From: Antilocapra americana
Taxonomy: Eukaryota > Chordata > Mammalia > Artiodactyla > Antilocapridae
Length of the DNA: 64,000 nucleotides
Assembly (NCBI GenBank): GCA_007570785.1
Contig: ML660201.1
Coordinates: 40,252,863 to 40,316,862, forward strand
Direction of reading: 5' to 3'
This document shows positions 10,501 through 21,380 of this stretch, piece after piece. The translations under genes were made by a program, and so were the position numbers. The notes beneath the pieces were generated by a model, which did not search any database, was not told where the DNA came from, and worked only from the letters and a program-made list of their open reading frames with translations. The first letter of the stretch is position 1. Each line of letters opens with the position of its first letter.

Positions 10501-11499
10501 GTCCTTCTTGTTACTATTTTGACTGACATTAACAGAGCACCCCCCTCCCTAACTCCACAGTGAGCTAGGTGAGCAAGCTCTCCCACTTCCCCGTTTCCTG
10601 ATAAGGACCTGGATTATTTACACAGTAGCCATGGTGTCCCCTTCCACCTTGAAGCACTTGGGCTTTGCATTAACACTTCCTATGCTTAAGCAGCCTTGTT
10701 CTCAATGTTATCTTAGAATGTGAGATTAGAGATGACCTTTGTCAAGGGCAATCCTGGAAAGCAGGGTCTTGGACCTTCTCTGGAGGCTCTGGGGTGTTGT
10801 GGGATGTTTCCCTCACTGGAGTGGATCCAGTTTCACTAGGACTCCTTCAGGCCTTGGTCCCCCTGACAGGCTGACATCTTCTATCAGAGATAGAAGAGAT
10901 AGTGTGGGAGTCTATTTATGGGTCTAAGAGCCTGATCTTGTCCCCTCTCTTTCATTTACTCACCTCTAACAGGTTGTCCCTTCCATCAGTGGGGTGCTCC
11001 TGGCTGAACCAGTTTTGTTTTTTCTTGTAGCGGTGGGAACCACAGACAGATGTTCTGAACCTGGGGCTCTAAGAACTTTCTGAAATACACATGAGATGCT
11101 TGGAGCACAGGTGTGTATTTTTTCAGAGGGTTTGCTTTACATCTTGTTCTACAAAAGGCCTGCATCCGCCAAATGTTGGCCCTGAATCCCAGATGGGAAG
11201 ATGGGAGTTATGGTGCCCTATACAGGACAGGCCCACTTTTTATGGAGTCATGTTGTCAGCATCACCTCTGTCCCTGCAGGCAGAGGCGCACACATGTCCC
11301 TTTGTGCCTTTGCTCAGAGCACACTTGCCAGTGGAAACTTCAGAGTCAAAGCAACTCTGCCTTGACTTGAGAAAACCTGATAAAGAAGTCAGTGGGGAAA
11401 GAAGGCAGGCGGGGGTGAGGGGAGATATGTGTTTAGGGCCTGTGGTGGGGCCTTTAGGATAGGGTGCAGTTGATGCATACTTGAACTCAACTTGTTAGA

Positions 11500-12115
11500 C
11501 TTCTCAGACTTCTCTTTTGCACATGCTTTTCCTTCTGCTGAGCACACTCTTTCACCACTTTTTCTCAGGTCTGGCACTTTCATGCCATTTAGCTCAGATG
11601 TTTCCTCTGTAAAAAAGTTTCCCCTGACAACTTTGTCCAGAGCAGCCCCTTCTCTGTCAGTGTCTGTCGTGTTCCCCCATTTTTTAAAATCAATTTTATT
11701 TTTGGTTGCACTCGGTCTTTGTTGCTGTGTGAGGACTTTCTGTAGTCGCAGAGAGGGCTGCTCTCTAGTTGCAGTGTGCAGGCTTCTCATTCGGTGGCTT
11801 CTCTTGTTGCAGAGCAGAGGTTCTAGGTGTGTGGGTTCAGAAGTTGTGGCACACGGGCTTAGTTGCTCTGCAGCGTGTGGGATCTTCCCAGAATAGCGAT
11901 CCCCTGCATTGACAGGCGGATTTGTATTCTCAGCACCACCAGGGAAGTCTCGTATTTCCCTATTGTATTTTACTCTTGGAGCTTGCCTCAAATGGTTTTC
12001 CTCATGTATCTGCTCATGGGTTTATTGTCTTCATCCACCCAGAAGAACATAGAATCCTCTTGCCCATGTGCCTGCTCCACTCTGGCCCCTAGCACACAAT
12101 AAGTGCTCACTAAAT
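11500..12115 (+). repeat. L2 copy split by a CHR SINE
   Basis: The left part (TTTCCTTCTGCTGAGCACAC, TAGCTCAGATGTTTCCTCTG) and the right part (GCACACAATAAGTGCTCAC, TAAATGTCTTGT) match L2 3' sequence in order. They are separated by the SINE at 11690-11950. Confidence 0.65.
11690..11950 (-). mobile_element. CHR-type tRNA(Glu) SINE (antisense)
   Basis: Antisense CHR features: TTGCACTCGGTCTTTGTTGC, CTTAGTTGCTCTGCAGCGTG, GGGATCTTCCCAGA, and the reversed tRNA head ending ACCACCAGGGAAGTC. It interrupts an L2 copy. Confidence 0.85.
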
Positions 12116-13059
12116 GTCTTGTGCGGGACAGCATGAATTGAGTATCCACTGGGGGAGGCTCGTGGAGGCTGGAGAGGTTTAGGAGCAGTGAAATGCAAAG
12201 GAACTGGCTGATAGGAATGCCAGTCTACAGCGTGACCTATGAGGTCACATAGTTCAGCCTGCAGTTTAAACCACCTCCACAGCACGTCCTCCTAGTTACT
12301 GCTTAACCCAAGCTTGGATCCTCCAATGAAGGGAACTCGTTGCCTCCTGAGAGAGCCTATTCCTGTCAGAGAAAGATGTGGGATGCAGAGAACTGGATGT
12401 CGTCCCCATACCCCCTCTGATGAGGAGGAGAAGTGCATGCAACTGCTCCAGTTTTTCTGGTCCATGTTGCATCCTGATCCTTTCATCCATCACCATCCAT
12501 CCCAGTGAGCTGCCTCCGTTTCTCTGCCATCACCAACGTTCCTGAGCCCCTGACCAGAACTCAGTGTGCACCTGAGTCAAAAGTCATTGGAGGGAGCTTG
12601 AGGCGAAGAGGCATCAAAAGAAACTGCAATTGTTTAGAAACCTTCAAGGCCAAGCTTTGTATTGTTCAGGCTCCTGTAACTCATTGGGCAGCAGGGGTGG
12701 ATGGCTATGAGGTAGGGGGCTCTGTTTCTTTCATTCTTTTTGTTCTTTTTAGAGATTTGTCCAGTTAATTCCTTAATCAGTTTATTAATTATAGTCCTAG
12801 CTATATGTTTTAAAGATTAATCCTTGTACCCATTACCTTAATGGTTTGTAAGGATATTGCCTGATTCATACTGCCTCGCACAAATGATGAAACTTGAATG
12901 AAAACAAAATGTTTATATATGATTCTAATTTATTGAGCCAGTTCCAGTTTCTGTGGGCGGTTACCAGTGTGGTGAGTGGAGCAGGGCCCATTGTGGAGAG
13001 GTTTGGAGGAAAACTTTGCTTTTTTCCCCATGGACCTTAGCCACTTAGCTCAGCTAATC

Positions 13060-13365
13060 TACTTCACTTATTCAAGAATCACTTATGGAGGCAGTGCCCT
13101 GGCACTGGGCACACAGCTGTCAAGGAAACAAACAGCACTTTTCCCTTTAGAGTTCACATTGCAGGGCTGAAGATGGGTAATAGACAACCAGACCTATAAT
13201 AAGATGCCAAGGGGTGTGGCCAGTGTGATGAAGGAGATGAAGCTGGGTAAGGGGATTCAGAGTAGCTGGGACAGAGGCAGAAAACGTGTTAGGAAACATC
13301 TCTGAGGAAGCAGCATTTGAGTGGAAACTTATTTGAAAGAGGGAGCAGCCATGTGGGTGTCTTGG
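13060..13365 (-). repeat. Old L2-like repeat (antisense)
   Basis: Weak matches to the common antisense L2-type sequence: TTCAAGAATCACTTATGGAG, TGCCCTGGCACTGGGCACA, AGAGTTCACATTGCAG and GAGGAAGCAGCATTTGAG. Family assignment is tentative. Confidence 0.4.
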
Positions 13366-13636
13366 GGAAGACCACTTTTTACTCTTGGATAGAGTCTGTC
13401 TCCCTGGGGAAGGGAGAGAGGAAATGAGGCAGTATGGGCAGAACCTCCCCCACCCTCTCTCCAGATCTTAGCAGGTGGCTAAAGTAAGATCTCAGCATTG
13501 AGCATGCTCCTGGTTGACCAGAAGGCTCGTGTCTTTCTTTTCTAGAGGGTGGGACCTGGAGCAGTGAGGTTCCTGAAACTGCTGCCTGGGCAATGAGCAT
13601 GAACCGTGGGGCTTGATGCAGGATTCTCATTGGTTA

Positions 13637-13639
<3 letters not shown>

Positions 13640-13688
<49 letters not shown>

Positions 13689-13756
13689 NNNNNNNNNNGT
13701 GTGTGTGTGTGTGTGTGTGAGTGAGTGAGAGTGTGTGTGAGAGTGTGTGTGTGTGT

Positions 13757-13788
<32 letters not shown>
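13640..13788 (+). repeat. (GT)n microsatellite, interrupted, with an assembly gap
   Basis: Long pure GT runs flank ten Ns and are followed by GAGTGAGTGAGA-type interruptions and more GT. The true length is unknown because the gap falls inside the repeat. Confidence 0.97.
13689..13698. other. Assembly gap of 10 N
   Basis: Ten consecutive N bases lie inside the (GT)n tract, probably a collapsed or unresolved microsatellite. The round length suggests a placeholder. Confidence 0.99.
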
Positions 13789-13899
13789 TGGGATATACTG
13801 TGGAAAAGGAACTAACGTGGCAGCCTTCAGTAAATGCCGGTTAATCTGAAGGGCTGTGCCTTGTGCTGCTGAGCCCCACACCAACGCCTTAATATATCT

Positions 13900-13975
13900 A
13901 TATGTGTCTCATACCCTCATTTTCCAGACCAGAAAACTGAGGTGTAGAGTGATGAATAACTTGCCAACTGTGTGT
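13900..13975 (-). repeat. MIR SINE fragment (antisense)
   Basis: CTCATTTTCCAGACCAG, AAAACTGAGGTGTAGAGTG and ATAACTTGCCAACTG follow the antisense MIR order. Confidence 0.7.
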
Positions 13976-14599
13976 CTTCTTGGGCCTCTCGTCAGTTGTA
14001 CTGAGAGAGATGGAGGTGAAGATAATCTTCCCTGAATATCTGTTCAGTGACGTGAAGAGAGATGGGTGTTTTAAGTATCTTAGGCCTCTCTTGGGTGCAC
14101 ATCCCTGGAAAGTCAGCTCTGGGAGGCAGAGCGAGGGTTCAGCCCCTGGCTCACTGAGGGCTTGTGGGGACATTTGGTGGGTGCCTCAGGGTCCCTGGTG
14201 GCCATGGAATAACAAGGCTAGAGGAGGTGATCACTTTCATTTCCCAGGTGTCTCCTGATTTTTCCAATGTGAAGCATCAGTTTTCAGGGCAGAACTGGAC
14301 ATGGGGCCCAAGTCAAAACAGGGATGCTCAGAAAGAGAGGCTGGAGCCCATGGCCAGAGTTGGAGGACAGAGGAGGCAGCTTGGTGTCTCGCCTGGCTCA
14401 GCCAGCTAAAGAGCAAGCTAGTTAGTTACCGGTTCAACCTGGCCCCTTATCCCAACACCCCACCTCAACTTCCAGCCAGCATATAGTAACATTATGGGCT
14501 GAATTTGCTGGTAGAACCCCAAGCTCTGAATTCAACTCCAGTTCTGAGCTCTATAATATTTTCCTGGAAACTGGAGCAGAGTACAGACCTGGCTTTGAA

Positions 14600-15005
14600 G
14601 CAAATTGAAATGTCTGGAGGTTGTAGAGATGGCAGCTGGGGTCTTGTGTTCCAGTCTCTGCTGCATTGTTAACCAAGGGACTGACCTTGGACAAGGTGAT
14701 TAACCTCTCCAAGCCTGTTTCAGTGAACCAGTGAAGTTGTTCAGTTGTGTCCGACTCTTTGTGATCTCGTGGACTGTAGCCTACCAGGCTCTTCCATCCA
14801 TGGAATATTCCAGGCAAGAGTACTGGAATGGGTTGCCATTTCCTTCTCCAGGGAATCTTCCCAACCCAGGGACTGAAGCCAAGTCTCTCAGATTGCAGGC
14901 AGATGCTTTACCATCTGAGCTACCAGGGAGGCCCCCAAACCTGTTTGCCCATCTGTGAAGTGAGGTAGTGCTTGCCTGTACCTCAGTTTTGCTCTGAGGA
15001 TTAAT
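14600..15005 (+). repeat. MIR copy split by a BOV-A-type SINE
   Basis: The left half ends GGTGATTAACCTCTCCAAGC and the right half resumes TGCCCATCTGTGAAGTGAGG, then TTGCTCTGAGGATTAATGG. Joining them restores MIR order, so the intervening SINE (14721-14934) is younger. Confidence 0.75.
14721..14934 (-). mobile_element. Bov-tA-type SINE (antisense) with TSD
   Basis: It reads TTGTGTCCGACTCTTTGTGA, CTGTAGCCTACCAGGCTC, GGGTTGCCATTTCCTTCTCC and ends with the reversed head CATCTGAGCTACCAGGGAGG. It is flanked by CCAAGCCTGTTT (14709-14720) and CCAAACCTGTTT (14935-14946), a 12-bp duplication with one mismatch. Confidence 0.9.
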
Positions 15006-15384
15006 GGAAAAGATATTTGCAGTGTTTACCCCCATCACAGCCCTCATGTGGGGCTCATCATCTGGTACTTAGGATTGACCCAGATTACTCCATCTTCTTC
15101 TTGCTGCTATCGAAAAGGTGTAGTCAGACACACTGGAAGTTCTTCATTCAGATTTGGGGACTTCAGTGGTGTGGATGTTATTCTTTTTGGAGACCATCTT
15201 ATTAGATAAATCTGGATAATGGAGTTTGTGACCAGTTTTTGGTGAGACAGAGGCCAAGTTGAACTGCTGCTGAGACCTCTTGCCCAACTAGAGCACCCCA
15301 TTCTCTCCTAGCAGTACGCCATGTCCTCACGGCCGTCACTCCCTGAGGGGCATACGACACCTTTGGAACTTGGCTGTTTCAACT

Positions 15385-15630
15385 CACTGTTCTGATTCAC
15401 CTTCACCCCGTGTCCCCACTGGTACCTGTACCAGAATGAACCTGACATCCCCCAAACACCCCAGAAGCTTTTCCATTTGCAAATCTTTGCTCCTGCTATT
15501 CCCACTACTTGGGATGCTTGTTTGCTCTTGTCCACTTTCACAGCTTCCCTCACTACCCAATTCCAATGGCCTCTTCCTTTTTCTTCTGTTTTGGCTAGAA
15601 AAAGAAATTCTCTTTTGCATGGCATGCCCT
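15385..15630 (+). repeat. L2-like fragment
   Basis: TTTGCTCCTGCTATTCCCAC, TACTTGGGATGCTTG and CCAATGGCCTCTTCC resemble L2 3' sequence, but they are diverged. Confidence 0.4.
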
Positions 15631-15959
15631 GATTATTTTTTTAATACACAGAAAAGCAAGCAAATCAAAAATTGTAGAGTAAGTAATGAAGTTCCACCTC
15701 CCTCATCCCAGGCTTACATCCAGAAAGAACATTTATGGTCAGCTGGCTGTGTATTTGTCTTACAATCTTACATAACAAGTGTGTGTACCCGTGTATATTT
15801 TTTTAAAAGGCTAACATAATCACTTATTTTGTATGTATTCTTCTCCAGCCTTGTTTTTTTTTTTTCCCATTTAGCTATATGTCCAAGAGTGCCTTCTCTG
15901 CCCATATGCCCTCTTGTTACCTGCCCTGGCTCTCACCTTCCCCTGGAAGAGTGTACAGA

Positions 15960-18190
15960 TTTTTATGGAAATGGATTTTCACTTCTAGGTATATACCGAG
16001 CAGTGGAATTGCAGGTTGTATGGTGACTCAATGATTAACATTTTGAGGAACTGCCAAATGTTTGCCTTGTGGCTGTACCATTCTGCAATCCCACCAGCAG
16101 TGTGTGAAGGCTCCAAGTACTCAACATTCTCACCAATGCTTACCACTGTCCATCTTTTGATCATTGCCATTCTAGCGCAAGTGAAGTGCTCTCATTGTGG
16201 TTTTGATTTTCATTTTCCTAATGGTTAAGGGTGGTAAATATATTTTTTAACTTTATTTTTTAGAACAGTTTTGAGTTTATAATAAAATTGAAAGGAGGGT
16301 ACAGAGATTTTCCCCTTGCTCCTTGCTCCCACACAGGCCTAGTCCCCACCGTTGTGAGCGTCACTCACTGGAATGCTCCATTCATCACCAACGATGAACT
16401 TGCAGTGGCACTTAATGAACATCTAAATTCTGTAGTTTACCTAAGGGCTCGTCGCTCTTGGTATTCTACTTTCAGTGGATTTGGGTAAATGTACAATGAC
16501 ATACAGATGAACATGTTAACAATATCATACAGAATATTTCACTACTGTAAACACCCTCTGTGCTCTACCTGTTTATACCTTCCTTCACTACTGCCATATT
16601 CACTGGTCTTTTTGTTGTCTCCACAGTTTTGCCTTTTCTAGAATGTCATACTGTTGAAATCTTACGTGGTGTATCCTTCTCATTTTGGCTTCTTTCACTG
16701 AGTAATATGAATTTAAGATTTCCCATGTCTTTTCATGAATTGGTTGCACATTTTTAATGCTGAATGACATTCCATTGTCTGGGTGTTTCCCAGTTTATTT
16801 TTCCCTTTACCTTCTGAAGGCCATCTTGATTGCTTCCAAGTACTGAAAATTGTGAATAAAGCCTCTATAAACATCTATGTTTTTGAGGTATATAACCTCA
16901 GGTTTTTGTGTGGACATAAGCTTTCCGTTCTTTTGGGTAAACACCAGGGAGTGGATCATATGATAAGGGTGTCCTTAGTTTTTGTTCTTGGCTCTGCTGG
17001 GTCTTTATTGCTACAATGCGGTCTTTCTCTATTTGCGGTGAGCTGGAAATGCTGCATGGGCTTCTAGGCAGGTGGCCTTCAGATGTCTGTTTTCAGTAGG
17101 TGTGGCTGGTGTGTGCTCAAGAGCAAGGGCTCAGAAGCCGTGGTGCATGGGCTTAGTTGTCCTGCGGCATGTGGGATCATCCCAGACCAGGGATCGATCC
17201 CACATCCCCTGCACTGGCAGGTAGATTCTTAACCCCCAGATCACCAGGGAACCCGCAGAGTGTTTAGTTTTTTAAGAAACCTTCAAACTGTCTTCCAAAA
17301 TGACTGTGCCATTTTGCGTTCCGATCGATAGTGTATGAGAGAGTGCCTGTCGCTCCACCTGCTAGTCAGCATTTAGTGTTGTTAGTATTTTGGATTTTAG
17401 TCATTGCCGTAGGTGTGTCATGGTATCCTCCTTGCTGTTTTACTTTATGCTTCCCTGTTGTCATATGATGATATGTAGCATCTTTTCCTATGCTTGCTTG
17501 CCATGTGTGTATCTTCTTTGTTGAGGTGTCTTTTGTCTTTGGGCCATTTTTCATTCAGATTGTTTCTTATTAGTCAGTTTTAAGAGTTCTTGGTATATTT
17601 TGTGTAACAGTCCTTTATCACTTGTGTCTTTCACAAATACTTTCTCCCACTCTGTGGCTTATCTTGTTTTACTCTTGGTATTATCTTTTGCAGAGTAGAA
17701 ACTTTTTTTAATTTTATGAAGTCCAGATTATTAATTATTTCTTTCATGGATTGTGTTTTTGGTGTTGGATCTAAAAAGTCATCACCAATACAAGGTATTC
17801 TAGGTTTTCTGCTGTTCTATTTTTTGGGAGTTTCAGACATTTGCATTTTACAAGGTCTGTGATATATCTTGAGTTAATTTTTGTGATGGATGTGATGTCT
17901 ATGTCTAGATTTTCTTTTTGTATGTGGATGTTCAGTCGTTTTAGCACCATTTGTTGAAAACATGGCCTTTGCCCCATTGTATTGCCTTTGTCCTTTGTCA
18001 AAGATCAATTGACTGTATTTATGAGGGTCTATTTCTCGGCTCTCTGTTCTGTTCCACTGATTTTTTTCTTTTTTTTTGTCTCGTATTTTGCCAGTACTGT
18101 GCTGTTTAGATTACTGGAGCTTTATAGTAAATCCTGATGTCTTGTAGCATCAGCCCTCCAACTTTGTTCTCCTTCAGTATTGTGTTGATT
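15960..18190 (-). mobile_element. Old L1 (antisense), split by a CHR SINE
   Basis: The stretch reads as reversed L1 3' UTR and ORF2: TTCACTTCTAGGTATATACC, CATTCTGCAATCCCACCAGC, a 3' UTR-like segment at 16.24-16.56 kb (GTATAATAAAATTG-type text), then after the CHR TGTCTTCCAAAATGACTGTG, CATCACCAATACAAGG and GAGTTAATTTTTGTGATGG. Several subfamily fragments may be joined. All frames are broken. Confidence 0.7.
16986..17255 (-). mobile_element. CHR-type SINE (antisense) inside L1
   Basis: GCTCTGCTGGGTCTTTATTG, GCATGGGCTTAGTTGTCCTG, GATCGATCCCACATCCCC and AGATCACCAGGGAACC are reversed CHR features. L1 text continues on both sides, and TTAGTTTTT occurs at both edges as a possible target duplication. 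Confidence 0.85.
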
Positions 18191-19012
18191 AACTATTTTT
18201 TAATGTGCTTATCAGCCATTTGTCTATCATCTTTGGAGAAATATCTGTTCAGTTCTTTTGCTCATTTGAAAAACTGGGTTGTGTTTTTACTATTGAGTTA
18301 CAAGGTTCTTTATGTATTCTAGATTCAGTCCCTTATCAGATAGATACATATTTTTTCAGTATTTTCTGCCATTCTTTGGGTTGGTCTTTTCACTTTCTTG
18401 ATGGTGTCCTTTGAAACACAAGGTTTTAATTTAGGTGAAGCCAACTTACTTATTTTTCTTGTGTTGCTTCTGCTTTTGATGTCCTAACTAAGAAACCTTT
18501 GCCTAATCTAAGATCATAAAGATTTATGGCTAAATTTTCTTCTAAGGATTTTACAGTTGTAGCTCTTATATTTAGGTCTTTGATCCATTTTGGATTAATT
18601 TTTGTGTGTGGTGTGAGGTAGATGAGTGTGGATACCCTGTTGACCCTGCACAGTCTGTTGAAAGGACTATTCTTCTATTGAATTGTTGTGACATCCTTGT
18701 CAGAAATCAGTCACAAATGTGTTAATTTTTGCATTCTCAGTTCTATCCTGTTGATCTATATGTCTGTCCTTATCATACTACCATTGTCAGTACTGTCTTG
18801 ATTATTATATCCTTATAATAAGTTTTGAAATCAACAATTATGAATTCTTTCAACTTTGCTCTTTCCCATGATTGGTTTGGCCCTTTTGGATCCCCATATG
18901 AATTTTAAGATCAGCTTGTCAGTTTCTACAAAAAAGACAGCTAAATATTTGACAGGGGTTGTACTGAGTCTGTAGTCAGTGGGAAGTTTGATGATCTCAT
19001 CGATACTAAGTC
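18190..19012 (-). mobile_element. Second L1 ORF2 segment (antisense)
   Basis: It starts a new antisense L1 ORF2 run that covers the same ORF2 region as 17.5-18.19 kb: GATTCAGTCCCTTATCAGAT, CTTTGATCCATTTTGGATTA, CTGTTGATCTATATGTCTG, ending near TTTGATGATCTCATCGATAC. It is therefore a separate L1 copy or a duplicated one, not a continuation. Confidence 0.7.
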
Positions 19013-20829
19013 CAGTCCAGAAATACTTTTCCTGGGTGCATCACTCACCTCCACTGACCATTGTCTTCTGGGGACACACTCAGAGGCCCACCCTTCAGGC
19101 TGCACAGACAAAAATCCAGGAACATCAGCATCTTTTTTCATTGTTGAAGAAAGTGACACCATATAGTGTAGTGTTTAAGGCTGAAGACCTTGGATAAAAC
19201 ATTTAACACCCGATTTTGTGGAATGGGGGTGCATCTGGCACTGACCGAGCGTACTACAGACCTGCTCCCTTTACCCTGAGGGTGTGATGAAGATCCCTCC
19301 AGATTCTCCTCCCCAATTCCCCTGCCTCCATGCCTTGAGAAGTGTGGTGAGAACTAAGGACCCCACACCCTGGAGGTACCAGGGAATGGGGGAAGGCATT
19401 GGAGTAAGGCTGCATTTTAACTTGTTTTATCTAGTAGGCAAATAGATTGCATTTAATGGGAGAGTTTGTGTTGCTAAAGCAACCTCTCCCCATCGGAGTT
19501 TGAAGAATGGAATAAAAATATGAGTGGAATACTATCACATATTAAAAGATTAGTTTACACCCTGACACACACTTATGTGTTCCAGATGTAATGCCTTGGC
19601 TCAGGTCCAAGGTTGTATTCTCACAGAAGAAGAAATAAAACGCACAACACCTACCTGTGCGTCTGTAGGAACCTGGTTTTCTGAATTTAAGGAACAACCT
19701 GGGGACTCCGTTGGAAACTACAAATCCACTCACCTCAGCTTACTCTCAGCTAGGACAAGGAGCTCCATTTTAAACAAAACAGGACTGATGCATGTGTGTG
19801 TGTATTTGTGTTTGTCTGTGGTGGGGGATTGGAGTTGTTTAAAGCTGTAGTTACAAAAAAGTTTAGGGTGAGTTTTTCATTTTTGGAGAGGAAAAACTTA
19901 GATGCAATAGAAATTATTTTGAGATCTTCAAAGTCTAAGCTCCTTTGGTTTAACAGATTCCCTAAGCTGTCAGAACAGTTCAAACGGATTTAATTTCCAT
20001 TCTTAAGTGAGGAGTGTGTGTGCCTGCAAGTGTGGCTGGAAAGTTAGGGGAAAAACACAGTGACATAACCCAGCCCCCAAATAAGGAAGCACATATCAGA
20101 GATGAGGTTCCAGCCTCAGAAGGTGCAGCTTAACTGACCTTATGTAACCTCCCTTTATGACACATCTCCTGGGGGTGGGGGTGGGGGAGAGAACTGTTTC
20201 TCTCCAGCATGGCTTTAATTTTACAAAAGCCCTGTGCAGCCTTGCAGACTCAAGTGGTTTTCTTAGCAAGTCACATTTCATGTGTTCTGGGCTGGGCAGG
20301 GCCTCACTAATCCTTGGCCAGCATTGTGAGTCAGAAAATATTTAAATGACTGCCTGAGTCCTTTGAGGAGAGAGAGTTGGCAAGCTAACTTGGGGAGCTG
20401 GAGTGACTCTTAAGCAGCATTGCAGGAAACAGGCGTAAAATTGACACCAATGTTAGCAGCTTTCTTTTACCATCCTAGTAAAGAAAGGCGTATTGCCTTT
20501 TAGAGTGAGATAATAATGACAGTGCTACCAAATGTTATTGAGCACTTACTATATGGTGAATCTGGCTTTTCACACTTGTTTTTCACTGTGACCCATTGTA
20601 AGACAAAAATCTAAACAGTCTGTGTGTGTGACCTGGTCTCTGTGTGGATGTGTGTGTGCACACACATCTAAATCAAATTTGGTAACAGTACTCACCCTAT
20701 GTATGTCTAGTGTCCTTTGATAAGTCTTTCCTACATTAATGAATTTATGAAATTTTTAACAAATGATGGTTGTGAGACTCACTAAATTTATTTCACTAAT
20801 AGGTCAGAAACCTACTATTTGAAAAACAT

Positions 20830-21015
20830 TGCTACACAATTTACTTTGTGTTTTATATGTACTATCACATTTAATTCTCATGCAAACTCATGGAGGGGGT
20901 ATTATTTATCCTCATTTTATAGGGAGAAAAAAAAGCACATAGAGGTAACTTGCCCAGGGTCACCCTGTGGGTGATAGTGGAGCTGGACTTGAAGATCTGT
21001 ATTGTACCAATTCAA
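20830..21015 (-). repeat. MIR SINE copy (antisense)
   Basis: CACATTTAATTCTCATGC, ATCCTCATTTTATAGGGAG, AGGTAACTTGCCCAGGGTC and GTGGAGCTGGACTTGAAG follow the antisense MIR order. Confidence 0.8.
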
Positions 21016-21380
21016 AGGAATATGGTGTAACTTAGTATCCTAATGAGTTATTAGACACTGAAAAAAAGTAGCCATAGAAAGGATACAAAATTATTACCAC
21101 TCCTATGACAATAGTTGCATTTAAAATTAAAGTAACCGCTTTGATGGGTTTGATCAATATATAGTCAGACATTATTCTTCCTAGATTTGCTGTATTTTCT
21201 GGGTTTTTTCTTTATCTTTTAAATCATGTAATGACTTGACATTTTATGAAAGTATTGGTTGTAGGAGATGATTTATTATAGGAATTCAGTTATTTTAGGA
21301 GTGTATTGGGGTTCTCCAGAGAAACAAAATCAGTGGTGTACAAAAGGCTGTAGAATATTATATAACAGTGTATAATGTAT

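Noticed and set aside
11389..11991. 200-codon minus-strand ORF
   Set aside because: It crosses a CHR SINE and L2 sequence, so its protein is repeat read-through.
13627..13884. His-Thr repeat ORF
   Set aside because: Translation of the (GT)n microsatellite across an N gap.
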